Part shown: positions 15,614 through 23,114 of the stretch, piece after piece
Numbering within the stretch: the first letter of the stretch is position 1
Layout of the letters: every line of letters begins with the position of its first letter
Source: Clostridium sp. UBA701
GTDB lineage: Bacteria; Bacillota; Clostridia; Clostridiales; Clostridiaceae
Length of the DNA stretch: 27,280 bases
NCBI GenBank assembly: GCA_002298125.1
Contig: DBMJ01000006.1
Span: forward strand, 1 to 27,280
Reading direction: 5' to 3'
Notes under the pieces: model-generated
Told to the model about the DNA's origin: nothing
The model's database searches: none
Seen by the model: the letters and a program-made list of their open reading frames with translations, nothing else
Program-made: the position numbers and the translations under genes

Positions 15614-16687
15614 TTAGAATTTTATCGCAACCTTAAAATCTCCATACTTACCAGTGGCATATTCAAATGCGGTTTTCCAATCCTCAATACTAAAGGATTT
15701 AGATACCACGCCATTGGTCTTTAGAGTACCATTTGCAATGTTCTCTATTACAAATGGGAAGCAGTAAGGACTTAAATGAGATCCTAACACATCAAGTTCC
15801 TTACGGTCGCCAATGATGGACCAGTCAAGAGTAGTTGGAGCTCCAAATACAGAGAATTCAACAAATCTGCCAAGTTTGCGAATCATCTGCATTCCTTGGA
15901 CTACTGAGGATGGATGGCCTGTTGCTTCTATATATATATCACAGCCATAACCATCTGTTAGCTTCATAATTTCTTCCACCACATCCACTTTAGATGGGTT
16001 CCATACCATATCCGCACCAAATTCCTTTGCCTTTTCTAAGCGTTCATCCATCATATCAAGCACTATAAGCTTTTTAGGATGTCTAAGCTTTGCATAGGTA
16101 ACCATACCAAGCCCAAGTGTACCTGCACCAGAAAGTACTACTATATCTTCACAGCCTATCTGGGCTCTGTCCACACAATGTTTTGAGCAAGCATATGGCT
16201 CAATAAGCAGTGCGTCTTCAAGCTTCATATCTGTTGGTACCTTATGTATTACAGCACCCTTTGGCAGCTTCACATATTCAGCCATACCTCCATTGAATTT
16301 TCCGAAAAAGCCAAAAATCTCATGAGGCTGGCACATCCAATAATGACCATCCTTGCAGAAGCGACATTCCCCACAAGGTACAATCTGGTCTGCTGCAAGT
16401 CTCTCTCCAATTTCGTATCCTTTAACATTCTCGCCTATAGCTGCAACAGTACCTACAAACTCGTGTCCAGGAATAAATGGTGCTTGTACCCAAGATGGTT
16501 GTGTCTCATCTCCCCAGAACATTGCAGCACCGTGTTGACATTTCAAATCACCAGCACATATACCGCAGCCCTCGGTCTTTATTATAATATCATCAGGCCC
16601 ACAAACAGGTGTGGGATAGCTCTCTTCAAACCTATAATCATTTGCACTATAAGCTACAAGTGCTTTCATTGTATTTGGTATTGTCAT
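15614..16687 (-). CDS. Zinc-dependent polyol dehydrogenase (erythritol/threitol-type)
   Basis: A 357-residue medium-chain dehydrogenase. Catalytic zinc ligands are Cys44 (GICAGD), His75-Glu76 (GHEFVG) and Glu163. Structural zinc Cys105, 108, 111 and 119 are complete (CxxCxxCx7C). The cofactor motif is GAGTLGLG (187-194) followed by acidic Asp211, so NAD+ is favoured over NADP+. The block CQHGAAMFWGDETQPSWVQA and the C-terminal FSVFGAPTTLDWSIIGDRKELDVLGSHLSPYC are shared, from memory, with proteins annotated as erythritol/L-threitol dehydrogenases. GGAGGT precedes ATG. It lies between the FAD oxidoreductase (48-nt gap) and the kinase. It likely oxidises a C4-C6 polyol to a ketose. Confidence 0.88.
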   Translation of the reverse strand: MTIPNTMKALVAYSANDYRFEESYPTPVCGPDDIIIKTEGCGICAGDLKCQHGAAMFWGDETQPSWVQAPFIPGHEFVGTVAAIGENVKGYEIGERLAADQIVPCGECRFCKDGHYWMCQPHEIFGFFGKFNGGMAEYVKLPKGAVIHKVPTDMKLEDALLIEPYACSKHCVDRAQIGCEDIVVLSGAGTLGLGMVTYAKLRHPKKLIVLDMMDERLEKAKEFGADMVWNPSKVDVVEEIMKLTDGYGCDIYIEATGHPSSVVQGMQMIRKLGRFVEFSVFGAPTTLDWSIIGDRKELDVLGSHLSPYCFPFVIENIANGTLKTNGVVSKSFSIEDWKTAFEYATGKYGDFKVAIKF

Positions 16688-16735
16688 ATAATAACCTCCA
16701 TTTCTATTTCTAGTTTATATATTAAATATGGATTT

Positions 16736-18109
16736 TTATTCAACAGATAATATAGCCCCTTGCTTAAGGAGTATGCTTCTAATTTCATCTGTGTCCACAT
16801 CAGATGGGCTGATACCATGCTTTACTGCAAGTGCAGCACCAACTCCAACTCCTTGTCCAACCGCCATGCAGGTAGGCATAACTCTTGATGATCCGAAAAC
16901 TACAGCATCCACGCTTATACATCTGCCACTTAACATCAAACCATCAATATCAGCTGCTAGAGTACACCCATATGGTATTCCATATGGATCATCAAGTGTT
17001 TTGATATATGTTCCATTGCCTTCTCCATTATGGATATCGATGATATATGAACCAAGCCCGATACTGTCAGATGGTATTTCAGCATTAATAACTTCTTCCT
17101 TACGAAGCATCTTCTTTCCTACTATTCTTCTAGTCTCCCGTACTCCAATAGTTGGGTTGATAGAAGATAAATAGCAGTTTTCGAATCCAGGTACATTTTC
17201 CTGAAGCATTTTTATTAATGGCAGTATTTGAAGATGACCTTCCATTTCCCCTCTGCTTAAATCTCTAACATCACTACCATCAAAATTAAGAATTCTAATA
17301 GTGTTGATTGCAACATGATCAGTAATTGGCTGGTTAATGTAAATTACAGTATCTCTATCAATAGGGCATTTGCCTTCTGATCTTAATCTGGCAATAAGTG
17401 CATTTAATCCAAAGAACACATGGTTAGGACTTTCACGGAAAAAGTCTGCATTGTAGCCTTGACGAATATGATTCAGACCATTGCCATATGGCAATTCTTC
17501 CGGATGCTTCTCTAAATAGTCAAAGAATCTCTCTAATTCAACACCGCCAATATCAAACATCAAAGTAGATGGCTGCATTAGACCTGTGCCTTCCTGTCCT
17601 TTTTCATATCTTGCACCGGCTAAATAAGCTACATCACCATCACCTGTGGCATCTATAAATACTTTTGCCTGTATCTCAATCTCAGTTCCCTTACCCATAA
17701 CTGTAACAGATACCAATTTACCATTTTCCACACTAGTACCGATTACTTCGCAGTGCAGTAGGGATTGAATATTGTTTTCTTTTATCATTTCAAAGCTTAC
17801 GATTCTTGAATATAGCGGATTTATAATTGTTGTTGAATTATGAAAAGGGCATACGCGATGACCATAGCTGCCGCCCATTTCTGTAAGCCTATCAACGATT
17901 TCCTGAGCAATTCCACCTGTTACCAATCTTCCCTTTACATCCAAGAAAGCTAGAAGAGGCAATCCTGTAGCCATACCACCTCCCAAGTATCCCAAGCGTT
18001 CTACAATTATCGTTTTTGCACCTTGCCTTGCTGCTGCTACAGCAGCAGCAATTCCACCAGGACCTCCACCCAAAACTGCAACATCTGTTTTTATGATTTC
18101 TTTTTTCAT
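16736..18109 (-). CDS. FAD-dependent oxidoreductase (FAD_oxidored type)
   Basis: A 457-residue flavoprotein. The N-terminal dinucleotide fold reads AVLGGGPGGIAAAVAAARQG (11-30) with Glu37 for the FAD ribose. Further motifs are GYLGGGMATGLP (40-51), the second FAD motif DATGDGDVAYLAGA (153-166) and a C-terminal SGRCISVDAVVFGSSRVMP block that closes over the flavin. It has no signal peptide or iron-sulfur cysteine cluster, so a cytosolic enzyme is expected. AGAGGAGA lies 7 nt before ATG and only 4 nt follow the HExxH gene, so translation is tightly linked. The family has mostly unassigned substrates. Here it probably acts on an intermediate of the same pathway. Confidence 0.87.
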   Translation of the reverse strand: MKKEIIKTDVAVLGGGPGGIAAAVAAARQGAKTIIVERLGYLGGGMATGLPLLAFLDVKGRLVTGGIAQEIVDRLTEMGGSYGHRVCPFHNSTTIINPLYSRIVSFEMIKENNIQSLLHCEVIGTSVENGKLVSVTVMGKGTEIEIQAKVFIDATGDGDVAYLAGARYEKGQEGTGLMQPSTLMFDIGGVELERFFDYLEKHPEELPYGNGLNHIRQGYNADFFRESPNHVFFGLNALIARLRSEGKCPIDRDTVIYINQPITDHVAINTIRILNFDGSDVRDLSRGEMEGHLQILPLIKMLQENVPGFENCYLSSINPTIGVRETRRIVGKKMLRKEEVINAEIPSDSIGLGSYIIDIHNGEGNGTYIKTLDDPYGIPYGCTLAADIDGLMLSGRCISVDAVVFGSSRVMPTCMAVGQGVGVGAALAVKHGISPSDVDTDEIRSILLKQGAILSVE

Positions 18110-18113
18110 GTTC

Positions 18114-18794
18114 TTATCTCCTCTTTTTATTACTCTTAAACATATTCATGAAGCTAAGGCTAAAAATCTTTTCAGCAGTTTTTTTACCATCAAATTCCAA
18201 TGGGTTAATTGCCTCATTACACAACAAATTCTGCTTATTATTCATTTTGTCGCCTGTAGACTTCCCACTGAGTTCATAGAAGGTTCTGGAAAAACCATGA
18301 GCTCCTATTTCAGACAAAGCTCGAATTCCTGACTTTCCAAGTATAATTGGTCCTATTTTTATGTTGGGAACCGTGTATTGCTTGGAAGTCAAACCTAACC
18401 TTGTACATTCAAGAAAGTGAAAATATTCATGAGACAATATCAATTCCTCAGCCTCATTTACTGGCAACTTATTAATCTTTGCCCATTTGCTTATAGATTC
18501 TACATAAAGCGTTATCTTTTTTCGCCCAGAATAATACTCGCTAAAATACCTTACATTGCCTGCTATATTATCCTTCTGACTCCATTCAATGGTGAGACCG
18601 CTCATTTTAGCAATCTCCTTCATTTGTCTGTCACACCCGTATTCTTTAACGACAGCTTGAGCTGCTGCTACCCCCGTCTCCCATGCTTTGTCGGAGATTC
18701 TTTCTAGGTCATTCTTTGGAATTTTTTCATATAGCAGGTCCCGAAGTAATTCTTCTCTTGACATAATCTTATCTGGAAATGGGAAAGCTCTCAT
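18114..18794 (-). CDS. HExxH-motif protein of unknown function
   Basis: A 226-residue soluble protein with a metalloprotease-like motif LSHEYFHFLE (His122, Glu123, His126). A possible third ligand follows 36-40 residues later in RALSEIGAHGFSRTFYEL (Glu162 or His166), an arrangement that recalls ImmA/IrrE (M78) and other gluzincin-like folds. There is no signal peptide, membrane helix or DNA-binding domain. The C-terminus is basic (KSNKKRR). I prefer ATG at 18794 since GGAGG sits 7 nt before it. The ATG at 18836 overlaps the upstream gene and has no properly spaced site. It sits inside an otherwise enzymatic catabolic operon. Function unknown; it could be a protease, a metal-dependent hydrolase or a metal-binding partner of its neighbours. 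Confidence 0.75.
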   Translation of the reverse strand: MRAFPFPDKIMSREELLRDLLYEKIPKNDLERISDKAWETGVAAAQAVVKEYGCDRQMKEIAKMSGLTIEWSQKDNIAGNVRYFSEYYSGRKKITLYVESISKWAKINKLPVNEAEELILSHEYFHFLECTRLGLTSKQYTVPNIKIGPIILGKSGIRALSEIGAHGFSRTFYELSGKSTGDKMNNKQNLLCNEAINPLEFDGKKTAEKIFSLSFMNMFKSNKKRR

Positions 18795-18822
18795 GCCTAT
18801 ACCTCCAATTTTACTTGAAATA

Positions 18823-20982
18823 TTAGCCTCTTTCATTCTCCGTAGTCAGTGTACATATCATTATTAGTTTTTCATCAGATTGTATGCCAGAAAGTTCCAC
18901 ATCACATACTGATTTTATCTGAGCAGCACCCTGCATACCAGAAAGATCTATTATTTTGCTCCCAAATGCTATATAAATATTTGGTATCTCCGCTCCACCA
19001 TCACTGTAATTAGTGTATTGAGCAAGCAATTGGTCTATAGTATTTCTCCATGTGTTTGGTCCGCAAATACGTACTGACGCATTTTTCTTTTGTAATCTTA
19101 TTATGCCATCCCTATCTATAAGCCTTACAGCATTAACTTTCTTTTTGAAGAATAATAAATGCTTCTTTATAATCTCACTGGAAATAGCACATAAACAGTC
19201 ATTATCAGCTTCAATTCTAACCCTTTCTACTGGAACCTTTAAGTTCTTTGCTACAATATCCATTAGCTCCTGGTCAGTCTTGCGCTTGCCATTCATATCC
19301 TTTGTTCGCAGTTCTGTGGTTCCTATAGCAATGGCTCGTACTTTGTGGCGTTGAGCATCAATTTCGATTTTGACCTCTATAGTATCTGGAACTGCTCCTG
19401 ATTGTATAGCCATACGCATAGCTTCCCTTCGGATTGAGAGTATATCTTGCTCCGTTGGATTTGCTATGGTTCTTTCCACCATGTCTCGTACCATTGCCAA
19501 TGCTACACCAATAGGAGATATAACTGCTGCATTCTTTGCCAGCTTGTGCTTGCAGCCGAAGACTTCCGCAAGATGAGGTACTACAGTTGCTGCACCGCCG
19601 CCGCCTCCAATGAACATAATTGCACTTTTGTCCAGACCATAATCATGTAACATGCTGTTAACTACCTTGCTATTTTTTGCTGCTGAAAATCCTAATGCCT
19701 TTTTTGCGGTTTCTTCCACTGTGAGCCCCATATTTTTTGCCAATGGCTCCCATGCCTTCCTAGCTGCTTTTACATTACCACTTGCATAATCTTCTTCATG
19801 GACATAACCGCAAATGATTGCAGCACCAGACAACGTAAGAGCATACTTCTTTCCGTTTGAACATTCTACATAAGCATACTGAGGGTCATTCTCTACCGGG
19901 CTTATGGTTTTAAGTACCGGATCTATGATATCAAGCTCAGAACAATATGCTTCATAGGGCATTCCCGCTATGTGTGCACTTCTTGGACCAACATCTACTG
20001 CTTTTCCATTACTTATTTGAATCATGCTTCCACCGCCGATACCTACTGTACGAACGTCTAATGAATTTAGATAAGTTTTGTGGCCGCCTACTTCTGCATA
20101 TTTTATTGTAACGTTACCATCCTTAACACAGGATATATCTGTACTGGTACCTCCAACTTCGAAGAAAATTCCATCCGTTAGTTTTTCATACATCAAAGCC
20201 CCGGCAACACCTGCAGCTGGTCCGGATAGTATTGTCAGTATAGGCCTGCTCCTAACCTCATCAACTGTCATAACGCCGCCATCACAGCGCATTACCATTA
20301 AGGGTGCTTCAATCTTAGCATTTTTAATACTTTGTTCTGTCATGTTGGCTGCGTCCAGCATTTTAGGCAATATACTGGCATTTATTACAGCAGTACGCGT
20401 CCTTACCTTCAATCCATATAACTTAGACACATCACTGCCTGCAGTAGCAGGAATACCCATCCCCATACTTTTTGTCAATACTTTAGTCTCATTCTCAGGA
20501 TTATCCACACTAAAAGCTTCTGTTGCAACCATAGAAATTGCTCCTTGGTCTTTAAGTCCAGCTAATGCGTCACTTATATTTTTATCAAAGCTATTCATAT
20601 CAGATGTATTAACAAAGGTATTTACAGTATGAAGACATTTTCCTTCTGCAAGTTCAATATCTCCAATATTTGTATCACTCTTTGATTTCATTCCCTGCAC
20701 ACCGCTGCCCATGGTTAAAATTCCCACTTTCACTACGTCACCCTCAAGCAATGCATTGGTGGCTTGTGTTGTGCCGTGAGCGATAAAGGCAACATCCTCT
20801 GCTTTTATGTTACATTCCTCCATAAGCTTTTTAAGAACTGCTATTATTCCTGCTGCTACCCCTTCTTTTGCAGTGTGAGTTGTAGGTATTTTTACAGAAC
20901 CAATTAATTCATAAGTCTCATGGTTTACCGCTACTGCGTCTGTAAACGTTCCTCCTACATCTATTCCTATTCTTACTTTCAT
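18823..20982 (-). CDS. Hydantoinase/oxoprolinase A-family protein
   Basis: A 719-residue member of the HyuA/ACX-alpha-like ATPase superfamily. Actin-fold nucleotide motifs are in order: GIDVGGTFTD (6-15), HGTTQATNAL (69-78), GPAAG (254-258), EVGGTSTDIS (275-284) and GIGGGSM (314-320), and a glycine-rich FIGGGGGAATVVPH lies in the third lobe. About 200 extra C-terminal residues have no motif I know. Family members activate substrates with ATP (hydantoins, 5-oxoproline, acetone or acetophenone), usually with a HyuB partner. None is encoded in the window. GAGGAGTG precedes ATG. It leads the operon, behind a promoter overlapped by a long inverted repeat. Confidence 0.85.
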   Translation of the reverse strand: MKVRIGIDVGGTFTDAVAVNHETYELIGSVKIPTTHTAKEGVAAGIIAVLKKLMEECNIKAEDVAFIAHGTTQATNALLEGDVVKVGILTMGSGVQGMKSKSDTNIGDIELAEGKCLHTVNTFVNTSDMNSFDKNISDALAGLKDQGAISMVATEAFSVDNPENETKVLTKSMGMGIPATAGSDVSKLYGLKVRTRTAVINASILPKMLDAANMTEQSIKNAKIEAPLMVMRCDGGVMTVDEVRSRPILTILSGPAAGVAGALMYEKLTDGIFFEVGGTSTDISCVKDGNVTIKYAEVGGHKTYLNSLDVRTVGIGGGSMIQISNGKAVDVGPRSAHIAGMPYEAYCSELDIIDPVLKTISPVENDPQYAYVECSNGKKYALTLSGAAIICGYVHEEDYASGNVKAARKAWEPLAKNMGLTVEETAKKALGFSAAKNSKVVNSMLHDYGLDKSAIMFIGGGGGAATVVPHLAEVFGCKHKLAKNAAVISPIGVALAMVRDMVERTIANPTEQDILSIRREAMRMAIQSGAVPDTIEVKIEIDAQRHKVRAIAIGTTELRTKDMNGKRKTDQELMDIVAKNLKVPVERVRIEADNDCLCAISSEIIKKHLLFFKKKVNAVRLIDRDGIIRLQKKNASVRICGPNTWRNTIDQLLAQYTNYSDGGAEIPNIYIAFGSKIIDLSGMQGAAQIKSVCDVELSGIQSDEKLIMICTLTTENERG

Positions 20983-21018
20983 TTAATTACACTCCTCTGC
21001 TAATTTTGTTAGTTATGT

Positions 21019-21048
21019 ATAATAGATTCAAAAAGACTTCTTTTTGAA
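21019..21048 (-). promoter_or_regulatory. Operon promoter with overlapping inverted-repeat operator
   Basis: TTCAAAAAGA and TCTTTTTGAA are exact inverted arms separated by 2 bp (21027-21048). On the minus strand the outer arm provides a -35-like TTCAAA (21043-21048), and an 18-bp spacer leads to -10 TATTAT (21019-21024). The geometry is that of a repressor site covering -35. It lacks the central CG of typical LacI operators, so the regulator may differ from the neighbouring LacI protein. Confidence 0.5.
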
Positions 21049-21092
21049 CATTATTTTCAATCTGATCCTATGCAGGTTATATTTTACTTGAA

Positions 21093-21148
21093 TTGGCAGG
21101 AAGTGTTCTGCAGTTTTCGTGCTGCTTCAACTTTACCCTTCCTGCCAA
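21093..21148 (-). promoter_or_regulatory. Stable hairpin between permease and operon
   Basis: TTGGCAGGAAG (21093-21103) pairs exactly with CTTCCTGCCAA (21138-21148). An inner GCAG/CTGC stem can form in the 34-nt loop. No T-run follows on either strand, so it is not a standard terminator. It could be a 3' mRNA stabiliser of the permease message or a 5' leader structure of the operon. Confidence 0.5.
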
Positions 21149-21299
21149 ATATGCTTTATAGCTTATATGATTTTCAAGTATGAATTGCCAATATATTAAA
21201 TGTATTTTTGAAAATATTTCATCTAGTTTCTCTTATAATATCTATAGATTGACTATATTAGTTCCATTTTTTGTAATAGTGTTATGCTAATATATTCCA

Positions 21300-22607
21300 T
21301 TAAAAATACATAAAAGTTAGTATAATTACAGTGGCTGCTGTAATTATCCAGTTAGCCAGCTGCACTTTATTAGTAGTTGTTACAGGGTCAAGTCCTACAA
21401 AGTTAGATGTCCATACTACCTGAGTTGAGGTTGGACATGACTGAGAAGGCCAACGGAATGCTGCGTAGAATACTGCTGACAACGCTGCCACAGGTACTAC
21501 ACCTACTGCTAGCATACTAGCTGCTAGTCCTGCTCCAAGCCCCTGAAGATTAAATGGTCCTCTATAAAGTCCAAGTGGACAAAGTAAGCAAACGAATATT
21601 ATAAGACCTGTTGCAGTAGTCGGAGTGATAGACACCATAAATGGTTTAATTACAGCTTGAGTTGTAGGTGCGGTAACAGCATTCAAAATCATACCGATTC
21701 CAAACATCAAGCCTGTTGTTGGAGCACCTTCCTTAAAGCCTTCATAGAAGCTTTGAACGATCATATTCATATTTCTAGACCAATTGCCGCTGTAGGTAAA
21801 TACAATTGCCCATACAATACCAATTACAAATACTGCTAATGCAGGTAACTTGAAAATAAGTGTAATTGCCACAACTGCCAATGGAGTTAAGCATGCCATT
21901 AATCCTCTAAAACCTTTAACCTGTGTTGGAGGTTCTACTTGAACTTCCTGATTATTTCCTAATTCAACGTTTGCTGCAAATGCAAACTTTTGACCATCTT
22001 TTTTAAAGTTCCAAGCGAGGTAACCTACTGTGAAAAGACAACCAGCTGTAGCAAGCACAATGGCAGCAAGGTTAATATCAGCAGCTTTTACTCCTGTTAT
22101 ACTAGTAATAAGTGCTATATTTGCAGGGTTTAGTGAATAGCCTGCTGACATTGCTGCAAGGAAAACATTACATGCAACAATTGGAGATATACCTACGGAA
22201 AGCAATATAGGAAGTACAACTGCACCCACCATAGCTACTGCACCTGTACCATATAATGTAGTAAATAGAAATACTGTTACAGCACAAAGCATTAATGTTA
22301 TAATAAACGGCTTGTCCCCACCAAGTTCAGCCGCCTTTTTGATAATTGTATTAGTTACACCTGTTCGATATAGAATTTGAGATAACCAACAGCTAAACAA
22401 TATTGCTACATATGTTCCCCCTAGCTTTAATGAGCCTGCTACCAATACAAAATCTAAGATTCCTTGTTCTCCTCTTAAAGGTAAACCTGCTGCAGCACCT
22501 ATTAGTACTGCCATAATTGGAAGTGCAAGCATAGCTGGAATCTTCTTCATCATCATAAGAACTGCCATAGCCATAAATATTATTATTATCACAATACCTA
22601 TTAACAT
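21300..22607 (-). CDS. Ion-transporter-superfamily permease (GntP/CitM-like)
   Basis: A 435-residue integral membrane protein with about eleven or twelve hydrophobic helices and no signal peptide. Its layout is typical of the gluconate/citrate/dicarboxylate ion-transporter superfamily: two halves each with a helix-broken segment (GTGAVAMVGAVVLPILLSVGIS around 122-143 with SLNPANIAL soon after, and LGLYRGPFNLQGLGAG in the second half), joined by a charged central loop (about 203-230). AAAGGGG lies 9 nt before ATG. A strong promoter lies about 310 nt upstream, so the leader is long. Likely imports the organic acid or polyol-derived substrate of the downstream operon. The exact family is uncertain. 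Confidence 0.78.
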   Translation of the reverse strand: MLIGIVIIIIFMAMAVLMMMKKIPAMLALPIMAVLIGAAAGLPLRGEQGILDFVLVAGSLKLGGTYVAILFSCWLSQILYRTGVTNTIIKKAAELGGDKPFIITLMLCAVTVFLFTTLYGTGAVAMVGAVVLPILLSVGISPIVACNVFLAAMSAGYSLNPANIALITSITGVKAADINLAAIVLATAGCLFTVGYLAWNFKKDGQKFAFAANVELGNNQEVQVEPPTQVKGFRGLMACLTPLAVVAITLIFKLPALAVFVIGIVWAIVFTYSGNWSRNMNMIVQSFYEGFKEGAPTTGLMFGIGMILNAVTAPTTQAVIKPFMVSITPTTATGLIIFVCLLCPLGLYRGPFNLQGLGAGLAASMLAVGVVPVAALSAVFYAAFRWPSQSCPTSTQVVWTSNFVGLDPVTTTNKVQLANWIITAATVIILTFMYF

Positions 22608-22857
22608 CCTTACTAACCCCTTTCATTTTTAAGTACCTTTTAATTCCCACCTGTTTCATCCTAGTCCATTACTTAAGTAAACCTTTTCTTCTTGACATGG
22701 TTATTGTTTTATTAAACTTTTTTCAGATTTAACAACCTCCCTTAGCTTTTTAGGATTTTCTTGTGTGCATAGATTAAAGTGGTCTTTAGCTGATACTTTA
22801 GGTTTCAACAAATACTCACATAACAGAATTTGTTGATATAACACCGTTTGTTCAATT

Positions 22858-22870
22858 TGTAACGTTCTAA
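22858..22870. promoter_or_regulatory. Putative LacI-family operator, site 1
   Basis: TGTAACGTTCTAA has a central AACGTT dyad with CG at the centre, as LacI-family operators do. It recurs exactly as the reverse complement at 23023-23035. It lies about 50 nt downstream of the predicted permease transcription start. Confidence 0.5.
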
Positions 22871-22923
22871 TTAAAGCATAACTACCTCTTTTTCTATTGC
22901 TCACATATGAGTTCCTAAGAATA

Positions 22924-22952
22924 ATATTACATTCCCGTCTCCAATTTGTCAA
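22924..22952 (-). promoter_or_regulatory. Sigma-A promoter of the permease gene
   Basis: On the minus strand a consensus -35 TTGACA (22947-22952), a 17-bp spacer and -10 TAATAT (22924-22929) are seen. It lies between the two putative operators. Confidence 0.65.
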
Positions 22953-23022
22953 TAAAATTTATGAATATTATGAATAATTAAAGATAAAATGATTAACATC
23001 GTCACATTTGATAAACACCAAT

Positions 23023-23035
23023 TTAGAACGTTACA
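23023..23035. promoter_or_regulatory. Putative LacI-family operator, site 2
   Basis: TTAGAACGTTACA is the exact reverse complement of site 1. Centre-to-centre distance is 165 bp. It lies about 110 bp upstream of the predicted permease start and 80 bp past the end of the LacI gene. Confidence 0.5.
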
Positions 23036-23114
23036 TATTTATTCTAAACCCCCTTGAAATTACTTATACTATGCACATTTTTAATTTATCTTAGCATGCA
23101 ATTCAAAGGGGATA

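Larger units (their letters stand above)
20983..21299 (-). promoter_or_regulatory. Intergenic control region before the hyuA-like operon
   Basis: This 317-bp AT-rich gap separates the permease gene from the five-gene operon. It contains, in minus-strand order, a possible promoter TTGGCA-18 bp-TATAAG (21162-21191), a hairpin with an 11-bp stem (21093-21148), and a second promoter-like pair overlapped by an inverted repeat (21019-21048). I see no T-run terminator after the permease stop, so some readthrough from the permease is possible. Confidence 0.5.
22608..23114. other. 507-bp control region between LacI gene and permease
   Basis: No gene is supported here. An 83-codon minus-strand frame at 22701-22952 overlaps the permease promoter and lacks family features. 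The region carries one strong minus-strand promoter (22924-22952), two 13-bp sites in inverted orientation (22858-22870 and 23023-23035), and about 310 nt of transcribed leader without a convincing stem. Confidence 0.6.

Noticed and set aside
21093..21148. Rho-independent terminator of the permease gene
   Set aside because: The stem is strong, but no T-run follows on the minus strand (it continues TTCAAGTAAAAT), so it does not meet the standard pattern.
22858..22870. CcpA cre site
   Set aside because: TGTAACGTTCTAA has the CG shifted by one against the cre consensus and lacks the terminal CA. The paired inverted copies beside a LacI gene fit a local operator better.
22701..22952. 83-codon open frame on the minus strand upstream of the permease
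   Set aside because: It overlaps the permease promoter, has no ribosome site or family features, and its composition looks like untranslated AT-rich leader.
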